DNA from: Methanoplanus sp. FWC-SCC4
Lineage (GTDB): Archaea > Halobacteriota > Methanomicrobia > Methanomicrobiales > Methanomicrobiaceae
Length of the DNA: 64,000 nt
Direction of reading: 5' to 3'
Assembly: GCF_032878975.1 (NCBI RefSeq)
Contig: NZ_CP043875.1
Span: 186,001 to 250,000 of the forward strand
The notes below the pieces were generated by a model. The model had not been told where the DNA came from. It was given only the letters and a program-made list of their open reading frames with translations, and ran no database searches. A program made the position numbers and the translations under genes. Of this stretch, positions 54,524 to 63,525 are shown in pieces (positions within the stretch are counted from its first letter, which is position 1; every line of letters begins with the position of its first letter).

Positions 54524-55117
54524 ATTTTTTCTTTTGGCAATAACACCATAGGTGAAGGGTCGTTTATATTCGATGATGTATTGCTGGGTTTTCCGTCACG
54601 GAAAAACCTGAAATGCGAGGATTTCAAAGGGACCGATATAGGAAAAAATGCTGTGGTAAGATCAGGCACAATCATCTATTGCGATGTGACGATTGGTGAT
54701 AACTTCAATACAGGTCACAATGTGCTGATAAGGGAGAACACTTCTATCGGAAACGGGGTTTCAATAGGAACTTATTCGATAATTGAAGGGAACACGACAA
54801 TCGGGCATAACGTGAACCTTCAGAGTATGGTGTATGTCCCGACCGGAGTTGTCATAGAAGATGATGTTTTTATAGGGCCGAACGCTGTTTTGACAAATGA
54901 CAAATATCCTCCGAACGGGGGGGATAACTTAAAAGGTCCGGTTATAAAAAAAGGTGCTTCGATAGGGGCAAACACAACGATTCTGCCCGGAGTTATAATA
55001 GGGGAGGGTTCTCTTGTTGCGGCAGGATCGGTTGTTACAAAGGATGTTCCTGCCTTTACACTTGCAGTCGGTTCCCCTGCCCGGATAAGAGATTTACCAG
55101 AAGGTGCTAAAATATGA
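54524..55117 (+). CDS. Hexapeptide-repeat acetyltransferase (sugar N-acetyltransferase)
   Basis: The first standard start is TTG 54581 (178 residues), but the frame is open from an ATT at 54524 and the upstream residues NNTIGEGSFIFDDVLLGF look like the conserved beginning of the family, so translation may begin earlier at a non-standard codon; I give the longer extent. The body is left-handed beta-helix repeats (TTIGHNVNLQSMVYVPTGVVIEDDVFIGPNAVLTNDKYPP) with the His of TTIGHN and the C-terminal cap VVTKDVPAFTLAVGSPARI. It probably acetylates an amino-sugar made by the following aminotransferase. Stop overlaps the next ATG. Confidence 0.8.
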   Translation: MFSFGNNTIGEGSFIFDDVLLGFPSRKNLKCEDFKGTDIGKNAVVRSGTIIYCDVTIGDNFNTGHNVLIRENTSIGNGVSIGTYSIIEGNTTIGHNVNLQSMVYVPTGVVIEDDVFIGPNAVLTNDKYPPNGGDNLKGPVIKKGASIGANTTILPGVIIGEGSLVAAGSVVTKDVPAFTLAVGSPARIRDLPEGAKI

Positions 55118-56205
55118 TCCCTATTGCCAGACCATACATTGGTGAGGAAGAGATTGCAGCAGTCTCGGACGTAATGCGTTTAGGAGTGCTTGCAAATGGT
55201 TCTGTTGTTACTGAATTTGAAAAAAGATTTGCCAAATACTGCGGCTGTAAATATGCGGTCGGGACAAATTCGGGGACTTCCGCACTTCATGCGGCGCTTC
55301 TGTGTACGGGAATAAAACCCGGTGATGAAGTAATCGTTCCTTCTTTTACCTTTATTGCAACAGCAACAAGTGTTTCAATGTGCGGTGCGAAACCTGTGAT
55401 CGTTGATGTTGAGGATGAATATTTCACAATAGATCCCGACCGGATTCTGGAAAATATTACAGACAAGACAAAGGCAGTAATCGGCGTTCACCTCTTCGGG
55501 CAGCCCTTTGATTTAAGAGCTGTTTTGGAAATCTGCGAGGACAAAAATATATTCCTAATAGAGGACTGTGCACAGGCGCATGGCTCCCTTTACCAGGGGC
55601 AAAAAGTTGGAAGTTTTGGTCTTTCAGGCTGCTTCTCCTTTTACCCTACAAAAAACATGACCACCGGTGAAGGAGGTATAGTTACAACGTCTGAATCTTC
55701 ATACGATGAAAGACTAAGGCGGGTTGTAAACCACGGCCAGAGTGAAAAATATCTTCACACTGAACTTGGGTTTAATTTAAGGATGAGCAATATCGATGCT
55801 GCTATTGGGAATGTCCAGCTTTCAAAACTGGACTGGATGAATGAGCGAAGATGCGAAAACGCGAATATATTATCAAAAGGTATTGATGCTGAGGGGATTA
55901 AAAAACCAGTTATAAGACCTGGGTGTTCTCATGTGTATCATCAGTATGTAATCTGCCTCGAAGAAGACTACAAACTCTCAAGGGATGAACTTATGCAGAA
56001 ATTAAATGAAAAAGGGATTGGATGTGCAGTCCATTATCCGATGCCTGTTCATAAACAGCCCCTGTATTTGTCTTCCGGCAATTACAGGTATGAATGCCCT
56101 GTATCTGAAAGACTCTCAGAGTCTGTATTAAGCCTCCCCGTTCACCCCGGCGTTACAACAGAGGACTGTGAATATATCTGCAAAGTGATCAACGGGGCAG
56201 ATTAG
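55114..56205 (+). CDS. DegT/DnrJ/EryC1 family nucleotide-sugar aminotransferase (1)
   Basis: 363 residues. It begins IPIARPYIGEEEIAAVSDVMRLGVLANGSVVTEFE and has GTNSGTSALHAALL, PSFTFIATATSV, EDCAQAHGSLYQGQKVG and the PLP lysine in FYPTKNMTTGEGG. These transfer an amino group onto a keto-sugar nucleotide. Four-base overlap with the acetyltransferase, one base to the dehydrogenase; the trio matches synthesis of a diacetamido-type or N-acetylated uronic sugar in surface glycans (inference). Confidence 0.92.
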   Translation: MIPIARPYIGEEEIAAVSDVMRLGVLANGSVVTEFEKRFAKYCGCKYAVGTNSGTSALHAALLCTGIKPGDEVIVPSFTFIATATSVSMCGAKPVIVDVEDEYFTIDPDRILENITDKTKAVIGVHLFGQPFDLRAVLEICEDKNIFLIEDCAQAHGSLYQGQKVGSFGLSGCFSFYPTKNMTTGEGGIVTTSESSYDERLRRVVNHGQSEKYLHTELGFNLRMSNIDAAIGNVQLSKLDWMNERRCENANILSKGIDAEGIKKPVIRPGCSHVYHQYVICLEEDYKLSRDELMQKLNEKGIGCAVHYPMPVHKQPLYLSSGNYRYECPVSERLSESVLSLPVHPGVTTEDCEYICKVINGAD

Positions 56206-57642
56206 ATGAGCGGCAAAATTGAAAAATTACTTGAAGAGAGAGGGAAAATCCGTAAAATCGGAGTTATCGGCATGGGATATGTGGGAATCCCTGCAGCCGT
56301 TCTTTTTGCCGATGCACCTGAATTTGAATATGTGTATGGCTTTCAGAGGGACTCCGGATCATCTGGATATAAAATAGATATGCTGAATTCAGGCAGTTCA
56401 CCCCTTAAAGGCGAGGAGCCCGGACTTGAGGAGCTGATAAGTAAGGTTGTCGGTCAGAAAAAATTTGAATGCACTTCGGATTTTTCAAAGATTTCGGAAT
56501 GTGATGCCGTAACACTGGCTATTCAGACACCTTTTAAGAATCCAAAAGATCTGATTCCTGATTTTACACCTCTTTTTGAGGGTATCAGAAATGTAGGGAA
56601 GTACCTAAGGCCTGGAATGCTTGTGGTCCTTGAGTCAACTATTACCCCGGGAACAACAGCAGGTGTTGCAAGAGAAATACTTGAGAAAGAGTCGGGTCTT
56701 GTTGCCGGTCGCGACTTCTGCCTTGCACATGCGCCTGAGAGGGTAATGGTTGGCAGGCTTTTGAAAAACATAAGGGAGCATGACAGGATTGTGGGCGGAA
56801 TTGATGAGATAAGCACAAAACGTGCTGTTGAGCTCTATGAACCGGTGTTGACCAGAGGAAAGGTAATCCCTATGACATCAACAGCTGCTGAGGTTACAAA
56901 AACCGCCGAGAATACTTTTAGGGACCTGCAGATTGCAGCCGTGAACCAGCTTGCCCTTTACTGTGAGGCGATGGGGGTTAATGTCTATGATGTCAGGAAA
57001 GGTGTTGATTCGCTTAAAGGGGAGGGCATCACAAGAGCTATTTTGTGGCCCGGTGCCGGTGTGGGCGGTCATTGTCTTACAAAGGACACATATCATCTGG
57101 AGAGGGGGGTTCAGGTTATGGACAGGGATTCCCTGGACTATCCGGCCGGAAGGGAGTCATTGTTTGTTCTTGCAAGGGGCATTAACGACTTTATGCCGCA
57201 GCACATGCTTAACCTTACAAAAGATGCCCTTTTGGGTGCCGGAAAAAGTCTTAGTGGTGCAAATATCGCACTTCTCGGATGGGCATTTATCAATGACTCC
57301 GATGATGCAAGAAACGGACCTTCAGAGGTCTTTAGGGATCTCTGCATAAAGGAAGGGGCGGATGTCAGGGTTCATGACCCCTGGGTTCTGGATTACCCTG
57401 GTGTTTCCATAAGCCAGGACATAAATGAGGTTTTGAAAAACTCTGATGCTGTTGTGATATTTACCGGACATCGGGAGTATTTTGATTTGAATCCTGATTT
57501 TGTTAGGGATTTATGCGGTGCTGAGGTGCCGGTTGTTGTTGATGGCAGGAATGTGATTGATCCGGATTTGTGGATTGAGAAGGGCTTTTTGTATAAGGGT
57601 ATTGGGAGAGGGGATAAAAATCAGGGTTTTTGTCTGGATTAA
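56206..57642 (+). CDS. Nucleotide-sugar dehydrogenase (UDP-ManNAc/GlcNAc 6-dehydrogenase-like)
   Basis: 478 residues. Rossmann motif IGVIGMGYVGIPAAVLFAD near residue 18, TLAIQTPFKN, ESTITPGTTAGVAREIL, HAPERVMVGRLLKNI, STAAEVTKTAENTFRDLQIAAVNQLAL and the catalytic Cys region WPGAGVGGHCLTKDTYHL are those of WecC/Ugd-type enzymes, which oxidise the C6 of a UDP-sugar to an acid. C-terminal domain with ALLGWAFINDSDDARNGPS. Immediately follows the aminotransferase. Confidence 0.92.
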   Translation: MSGKIEKLLEERGKIRKIGVIGMGYVGIPAAVLFADAPEFEYVYGFQRDSGSSGYKIDMLNSGSSPLKGEEPGLEELISKVVGQKKFECTSDFSKISECDAVTLAIQTPFKNPKDLIPDFTPLFEGIRNVGKYLRPGMLVVLESTITPGTTAGVAREILEKESGLVAGRDFCLAHAPERVMVGRLLKNIREHDRIVGGIDEISTKRAVELYEPVLTRGKVIPMTSTAAEVTKTAENTFRDLQIAAVNQLALYCEAMGVNVYDVRKGVDSLKGEGITRAILWPGAGVGGHCLTKDTYHLERGVQVMDRDSLDYPAGRESLFVLARGINDFMPQHMLNLTKDALLGAGKSLSGANIALLGWAFINDSDDARNGPSEVFRDLCIKEGADVRVHDPWVLDYPGVSISQDINEVLKNSDAVVIFTGHREYFDLNPDFVRDLCGAEVPVVVDGRNVIDPDLWIEKGFLYKGIGRGDKNQGFCLD

Positions 57643-57733
57643 AATAATTTGTAATCAGTTTGGAATATAGGATAAGGATTTGAATATGTTGCCTATAAAA
57701 AATAATTATTTTACATAAAATCCTTTCATTGTT

Positions 57734-59224
57734 TTATTTTGGTGATTTTGGATGTATAATCCCCATTTGGATCAGAATGTCTAAAATTTCATTGCGAATG
57801 GCTGTGTCTAGTTTGACTAGTGTAGTGCAATATACAATGCCTCCAATAAGTATTGGTAAAAGCACAAGGAAAAAATTGTCAATTGGAACAAATAAGCGAT
57901 AAATGGCTATAGGTATTAGCATCGCAGATGCGGCAATGATTATATTTTTAAATGTCGTTTTTTCTAATTTTATCTTTATTAACTTTGATAGGGAAATAAA
58001 AAGGAGTGTTGATATAATTGACATTGTGATCAGTGTTGATATTGCCGCACCAATGATTCCAAAAAGGGGTATAAAAAGAATATTTAACAATATATTCAGT
58101 ATTGTACCAAAAAACGTTACTTTAAATGTGGATTTAGGCATATTCATTGCCGTGATTGTAGTACTTATCAAAACAACGAATACATTGGCAATCTGACATA
58201 CAAAAAGGATAATCAAAGAATAATATCCTGATGCATATGATGCCTCATAAAAATAGTACAGGATATGATACCCTAGAAGAAAACCTCCAATTAATGAAGG
58301 TATTGCCAATGAGAGGGAATATGTCATTGACTTTGAGAGGAGTCTTTCAATCCCTTCAATTTCTCCGTTTATTGACATATAACTTATTTTTGGATAGATT
58401 ACCGATTGGAACGCCATGAATCCAAAGGTTGCCACGGATGTGAGTTGAAATGCGATTGTGTATATACCTACATCAGCATTTGACAGGTAGTATCCAATAG
58501 CAATTTTATCAATGTTGCTCAGTAACACAAAGCTTGCATTCACAAGGAAAACCCATAATGAAAATGCCATAAGGGTTTTAAATTGGGCATATGAAAAATA
58601 AGAGAGTTTAAGTGTATTAAATGGAATGTTGACAATCATTCCTGCAATAAATCCGATTATCAGCCCGCCTACAAGGCCCATGATGTAGTAACCAAAAAAA
58701 ACGGCAATCACCTGAAATATTATCCTGAAGAATGAATCCGATATTAATCCTGCCTGAAATACACCTACCTTTCCTGTGCCAAAATTACTTGTAATAAATA
58801 TCGTATATATTGACGATATTATGACAGCAAGCAGCATCCAGTTAAAAAGACCATATTCGTTTATAGATGAGAGATATGGTTGGATTATAAAAAGAATTAA
58901 CAGCAGTATTGGTAAAGAAATGACGTTGATTGCCAGAAATGCAGTAAAATAACTGTTTTGGTTCTCACCTTCCGAGATTTTCTTAACTGCAGCCTGTTCA
59001 AAGCCAAAATTTCTTAATATTGTAATTATTGAGTAGTAGGCTATGAATAAAGAATATACTCCGTAGATCTCAGGTCCTGTTTTTCTTGCTATATACATAG
59101 TTGCAATAAAACCAAAGAAAGTTATAAAGAACATCTGGAAAAGTGATATGAGAGTGTGACGGCTTGTTTGATTTATTCTTAGAATATTGGAATATATTTT
59201 ATTGATTTTTTTCACACGAATCAT
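57734..59224 (-). CDS. Polysaccharide flippase (Wzx/RfbX-like)
   Basis: 496 residues with about 12-14 membrane helices. GPEIYGVYSLFIAYYSIITILRNFGFEQAAVKKIS, FVLLSNIDKIAIGYYLSNADVGIYTIAFQLTSVATFGFMAFQSVIYPKIS and the repeated small loop residues are typical of the MOP superfamily polysaccharide exporter. It moves a lipid-linked glycan unit across the membrane. It is on the minus strand inside the glycan locus and shares the divergent promoter region at 59225-59492 with the next aminotransferase gene. Confidence 0.88.
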   Translation of the reverse strand: MIRVKKINKIYSNILRINQTSRHTLISLFQMFFITFFGFIATMYIARKTGPEIYGVYSLFIAYYSIITILRNFGFEQAAVKKISEGENQNSYFTAFLAINVISLPILLLILFIIQPYLSSINEYGLFNWMLLAVIISSIYTIFITSNFGTGKVGVFQAGLISDSFFRIIFQVIAVFFGYYIMGLVGGLIIGFIAGMIVNIPFNTLKLSYFSYAQFKTLMAFSLWVFLVNASFVLLSNIDKIAIGYYLSNADVGIYTIAFQLTSVATFGFMAFQSVIYPKISYMSINGEIEGIERLLSKSMTYSLSLAIPSLIGGFLLGYHILYYFYEASYASGYYSLIILFVCQIANVFVVLISTTITAMNMPKSTFKVTFFGTILNILLNILFIPLFGIIGAAISTLITMSIISTLLFISLSKLIKIKLEKTTFKNIIIAASAMLIPIAIYRLFVPIDNFFLVLLPILIGGIVYCTTLVKLDTAIRNEILDILIQMGIIHPKSPK

Positions 59225-59492
59225 TTGTGTATTTTATCAGATAATTATTTGTTTTTTGTGAAAAATTAACAGTTTGTCTTTTGCCTTTTTCTGTATAAAT
59301 TTTAGATAAATTGTTAAGATAATCTTTTAGCAGAATTCATAATTTTATTTTAGATTTGCATTTGAGCAATTTCATTCAATGTGTATGATAAATTGCTTGA
59401 AGAATAATATTGTGTAAAATGCAAAAACTAATAATGCTTTCTTTTTAACGTATGTGTATAATAGTAATGATTAGTCAAGGGTAGAATATTTT

Positions 59493-60644
59493 ATGAGAGA
59501 CTATATTCCTTTTGGAAAGCCTAATTTTTCTGAAGAAGAAATTCAAGAGGTTACAAGAGTTTTGAAATCCGGTTGGATCGGTATGGGGTCTGAAACTATT
59601 TCATTTGAGAATGAACTTAAAGATTACTTTGATGTCAGCAATGTTGTCTGTGTGAATTCCTGTACTTCAGCATTATATCTATCACTCCTGGCTTTAGGAG
59701 TAAAATCTGGTGATGAGGTAATTTGTCCCAGTTACACATGGTGCAGTACTGCTAATGCAGCACTATATCTGGGAGCAAAACCTGTTTTTTGTGACATAGA
59801 TCCAAATTCATATTGTATTACTCCGGAATCTGTTTCTGATAAAATCACTGATAAAACAAAGGCAGTAATCCCTGTGCATATGGGAGGTATTGCTGCTGAT
59901 ATTGATGGTATATCGGAAGTGATGCCAAAAAAATGTCATATAATCGAAGATGCTGCACATGCAATAGGATCAAAATTTCCAAATGACCTGCCTGTAGGTT
60001 CTTCCGGTAATCTTACTTGTTTTAGTTTTTATGCGAATAAAAATCTTTCAACTGGTGAGGGTGGAGCTATTGCCCTTAATGATAATAAAATAGCCGAGAA
60101 ACTCCGTTCATTCAGGTTACATGGTTTATCGTCAGATGCATGGAACAGATTTATTGATCCTAAATCCAAAATTGTTCCGGAAATTCATGAACTTGGATTT
60201 AAGATGAATTATACTGATTTGAATGCTTCTATTGGCAGGGTTCAGTTGAGAAGACTTGGAGAATTATTTAATAGAAGAGCTGAAATTGCAGACTATTATG
60301 TAGATATAATTCAGAAATTGCCTTATCATGTTAAAATTCAAAAGAACATCCTGAGTCCGGGTCATGCAAAACATCTGTTTTTAATTGAATTGCCTCTCGA
60401 TGATATTGAAATTACCAGAGATGAGTTCGTACTGAAGATGCGTGATTTTGGAATTGGTGCTTCAATTCATTATTTGCCGCTCCATATGATGGATTACTAT
60501 AAAGGGATAGATAACTGTAAACTTGTAAAAACTGAAAATTTATATGAAAGAGTAATGACGCTTCCGATAAGTGCAAGCATGACAATTAAAGATGCAGAAT
60601 ATGTTATGGAAGTTTTTTCAAAAATAATGGAGGGGACTATATAA
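59493..60644 (+). CDS. DegT/DnrJ/EryC1 family aminotransferase (2)
   Basis: 383 residues. IPFGKPNFSEEEIQEVTRVLKSGWIGMGSETISFE, VNSCTSALYLSLLALG, PSYTWCSTANAALYLGAKPVF, EDAAHAIGSKFP and the PLP lysine in FYANKNLSTGEGG are present. It is clearly distinct from the copy at 55114, so a second amino-sugar is likely. The stop overlaps the next ATG by one base. Base composition is visibly more A+T-rich than upstream. Confidence 0.92.
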   Translation: MRDYIPFGKPNFSEEEIQEVTRVLKSGWIGMGSETISFENELKDYFDVSNVVCVNSCTSALYLSLLALGVKSGDEVICPSYTWCSTANAALYLGAKPVFCDIDPNSYCITPESVSDKITDKTKAVIPVHMGGIAADIDGISEVMPKKCHIIEDAAHAIGSKFPNDLPVGSSGNLTCFSFYANKNLSTGEGGAIALNDNKIAEKLRSFRLHGLSSDAWNRFIDPKSKIVPEIHELGFKMNYTDLNASIGRVQLRRLGELFNRRAEIADYYVDIIQKLPYHVKIQKNILSPGHAKHLFLIELPLDDIEITRDEFVLKMRDFGIGASIHYLPLHMMDYYKGIDNCKLVKTENLYERVMTLPISASMTIKDAEYVMEVFSKIMEGTI

Positions 60645-61639
60645 TGGAACATAATTCTGAAAAAAAGGTAAAATATGGATTTTATGGATATCTGACAGAA
60701 AGATTTCCTTCGCAAATTAATGTAGACGTTACAAACAGGTGTAATCTTTCATGTATACACTGTCCGCATTCGGTCGAGGATTATCATAAAAATAATCCCG
60801 TTATTTATCTTGATGAATCTTTGAATAAAAAAATGGTTGATGAGGTGGCAACATATGGCAAAGGTTGTGTCCAGTATATAAGATATACTGCAGATGGTGA
60901 ACCTCTCTTGCATCCTAAGATCTATGAGATGTTGTTATATGCAAAGGAAAATTCAGGTGCTGTTGTCACACTCACCACTAATGGTACATTGTTAAATGAG
61001 AAGAATCTGGATAAATTAATCAAATCAAATATCGATGTAATTGACATTAGTATAGATGCCCATTATAAAGAAACTTATGAGAAAATAAGAGTAGGTGGTT
61101 CTTTTGAGAAAGTCGTCAATAATGTTTTGAATTTGCTGAAAAGAAGGGGGGAATTCAAAGACGGCATAAAAATAATGGTGAGTTTTGTTGAACAGGAATT
61201 TAATAGACAAGAGAAGGAAAAATTTATTGAATTCTGGACAGAATCCGGTGTTGATAATGTAGTAATCAGGCCCCTTCATTCTGTTGGTGGCTCTGTTGAA
61301 GAAATTGCAGTTCAGATGAATGCTAATAGTGATGAATCTGTGAGAAAACCTTGTATTTATCCTTGGGAAAGAATACTTCTTAATTCAGATGGCAATTTGC
61401 ATTATTGTCCTGTTTCTTTTGGAAAGAATGATATTATTGCCGATTACAGGACAAATAATATTTTCAAAATTTGGTCCGGAGAAATGTATAATGATTTAAG
61501 AAAAGCTCATCTTAAGCACTCCTTTGAAAATTATCCTTTATGCAAAGGATGCCCTGACTGGAAAAATATTTGCTGGCCAGGTGAAAGTGGAACAAATTAT
61601 TCAGAAATTATTGACAAGTTAAAAAAAGATGAATGCTAA
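60644..61639 (+). CDS. Radical SAM/SPASM protein (1)
   Basis: 331 residues. The radical SAM cysteines are Cys33, Cys37 and Cys40 (NRCNLSCIHC), followed by the GxxE-like region (TADGEPLLHP). The C-terminal SPASM-type region has Cys residues in KPCIYPWERILL, LHYCPV and YPLCKGCPDWKNICWPG, which could bind one or two auxiliary clusters. Such proteins in glycan loci can act on sugars or peptides; the substrate is unknown. One-base overlap with the aminotransferase gene suggests they act in sequence. Confidence 0.88.
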   Translation: MEHNSEKKVKYGFYGYLTERFPSQINVDVTNRCNLSCIHCPHSVEDYHKNNPVIYLDESLNKKMVDEVATYGKGCVQYIRYTADGEPLLHPKIYEMLLYAKENSGAVVTLTTNGTLLNEKNLDKLIKSNIDVIDISIDAHYKETYEKIRVGGSFEKVVNNVLNLLKRRGEFKDGIKIMVSFVEQEFNRQEKEKFIEFWTESGVDNVVIRPLHSVGGSVEEIAVQMNANSDESVRKPCIYPWERILLNSDGNLHYCPVSFGKNDIIADYRTNNIFKIWSGEMYNDLRKAHLKHSFENYPLCKGCPDWKNICWPGESGTNYSEIIDKLKKDEC

Positions 61640-61657
61640 TATGAATAGAGATAAAAT

Positions 61658-62377
61658 ATGGCTGATATTAAAAAACCTATTATAAATAGTATTAAGGATA
61701 TGGTTGAAAAAATACCTGGATGGAGTCCGATTGATCAATTATACTCTATTTTTCTTTTATCATATTCAACCTCGGATTTAGAAGGGGACTTTATTGAGGT
61801 TGGATCATGGTGTGGCAGGTCTGCAAATGTACTTGGACTGGCGGCAAAATTGTCAGGAAACTGTAAGGTTTATTGTGTGGATCTTTTTCCTGAAGAGGAT
61901 GACTGGATGGAAAACTCCGATGGCACATATTCGTTGAACGTGAAGATAAATGATGGAAGAATAAAAAGTTATGTCGAACAAACGGTTTGGAAGGAGCCGT
62001 TTGAGAAAGATATTGCCCCGATTTATGAGAAATACAATGGAATCTATGATGCATTTGTAAAATTTGTTGACATGAACGGGTTAAATGATGTGGTATGTCC
62101 GATAAAAGGAGAATCATCGTCACTTAAAGAAAATGTTCCAAGAGATTTTAAATGCAAATTTGCCTTTATTGATGGTGATCACAGCTATAATGGCGTTTGC
62201 AGGGATATTGAAAATATTGAGGAATATCTCGTTCCAGGTGGCTGGATCTGCTTTGATGATGCATTTTCATCATATGAAGGTGTTAATAAGGCAATAGAAG
62301 ATAAAATAATTAATAGCGGAAATTATACCTGTTGCCAACAGCTCACAAGGAAATTTTTTGTGGGTAAAAAAATCTGA
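61658..62377 (+). CDS. Class I SAM-dependent methyltransferase (Methyltransf_24-like)
   Basis: 239 residues. FIEVGSWCGRSANVLGLAAKL (motif I), KVYCVDLFPEEDDWM (acidic residue binding SAM ribose), KFAFIDGDHSYNGVCRDIENIEEYLVPGGWICFDDA are the usual blocks of this group, which methylates sugars or lipids in surface-glycan loci. It lies 18 bases after the radical SAM gene and 40 bases before the next. Confidence 0.82.
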   Translation: MADIKKPIINSIKDMVEKIPGWSPIDQLYSIFLLSYSTSDLEGDFIEVGSWCGRSANVLGLAAKLSGNCKVYCVDLFPEEDDWMENSDGTYSLNVKINDGRIKSYVEQTVWKEPFEKDIAPIYEKYNGIYDAFVKFVDMNGLNDVVCPIKGESSSLKENVPRDFKCKFAFIDGDHSYNGVCRDIENIEEYLVPGGWICFDDAFSSYEGVNKAIEDKIINSGNYTCCQQLTRKFFVGKKI

Positions 62378-62417
62378 TGTATAAAAGTGTATTTCATTGT
62401 GTAATTGGGTGATTTTA

Positions 62418-63512
62418 TTGAGAAATTTATCAAATATTAATAACGTATTAATTGAAAAATTATATTCAAATAAAATATTTTGTAAAAAATATCTTCTCAA
62501 AAAATATCCTCATAATCTTTTGACAAGTATTTCGGATGTTTGTAATTTAAGATGTGATATGTGTTTGGGACATGGAGTATCTAAGGATAAATGTCCTGAT
62601 AAATCGATAAAAAAAGGGCTAATGAGTCTGGATAATTTTTCAAAAATAGTAAATGAATTGTCTCTGAATCATGCAAATACTAATATTGTTTTGCAATGTA
62701 GGGGTGAACCTTTTTTAAATAAAGATATTTTTAAAATGATGGATTACTGTATAGATAAAAATATTTTTGGGAAATCAATTCCAACTAATGGAACATTATT
62801 TACGCCAGATTTTCAGAAAGAATTTATTAAAAGAAGTAGTTTCTTTTCAGATGAAAAAATTTTGGGTTTTTCAGTTGATGGAATGAAAGAATCCTGTGAA
62901 AAAATAAGAAAGGGTGTAAATTATGAAAATCTGGTTAATAATATAAATTCATTTATTGAATTAAATAATAAAAATAAAAAAGTTAAAACAGCTGTTTTTT
63001 TCACAATAAGCAATAATGATTTATTATCAGAAATTGATGAATATGTCGATTTTTGGACTGCTAAAGGAGTAGACATGATTCAGATTACTACTCAAATTGT
63101 GGTAGATGATGAACAAGTCAATAGGTTTGATAAAGACTGCATTATAAACAACAATCTATATAAAAAATCAGATCTCAATAAGAAGATACCCTGTAAAGCC
63201 CTATATCGCGATTTAATTATCTCTTCTGATCTAAAAAGATTTGAGCATTGTGAAATTGACTATTTTGGAAAAGGAAAATATGATTTTACAACTGGGAGCA
63301 TTTCTGATCTGTGGAATTCAGAATATTATAATACAGTAAGAAAAAATCAATGTTCAAATATAAAGGATAAAAACATCAATTGTCTTAATTGTGAAGTAAA
63401 ATATTCCTATCAATATGATTTGCCGACAATTGATTATGTGAAGGAATTTAATGGTTATAAGTACTCAGTAACAGAACAATTCAGATCAAGAATATTAAGG
63501 AAAATAAGTTAA
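62418..63512 (+). CDS. Radical SAM/SPASM-like protein (2)
   Basis: 364 residues from TTG 62418, five bases after GGTGAT; a TTG at 62397 has no such site. Radical SAM cysteines Cys42, Cys46, Cys49 (VCNLRCDMC), region QCRGEPFLNKD, and a C-terminal group of cysteines (PCKALYRDLIISS, EHCEIDYFGKG, NQCSN, NCLNCEVKY) like a degenerate SPASM domain. It is related in layout to the protein at 60644 but not a close copy. The coding sequence is extremely A+T-rich, suggesting recent acquisition. Confidence 0.82.
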   Translation: MRNLSNINNVLIEKLYSNKIFCKKYLLKKYPHNLLTSISDVCNLRCDMCLGHGVSKDKCPDKSIKKGLMSLDNFSKIVNELSLNHANTNIVLQCRGEPFLNKDIFKMMDYCIDKNIFGKSIPTNGTLFTPDFQKEFIKRSSFFSDEKILGFSVDGMKESCEKIRKGVNYENLVNNINSFIELNNKNKKVKTAVFFTISNNDLLSEIDEYVDFWTAKGVDMIQITTQIVVDDEQVNRFDKDCIINNNLYKKSDLNKKIPCKALYRDLIISSDLKRFEHCEIDYFGKGKYDFTTGSISDLWNSEYYNTVRKNQCSNIKDKNINCLNCEVKYSYQYDLPTIDYVKEFNGYKYSVTEQFRSRILRKIS

Positions 63513-63525
63513 GATTAGGTCTAAA

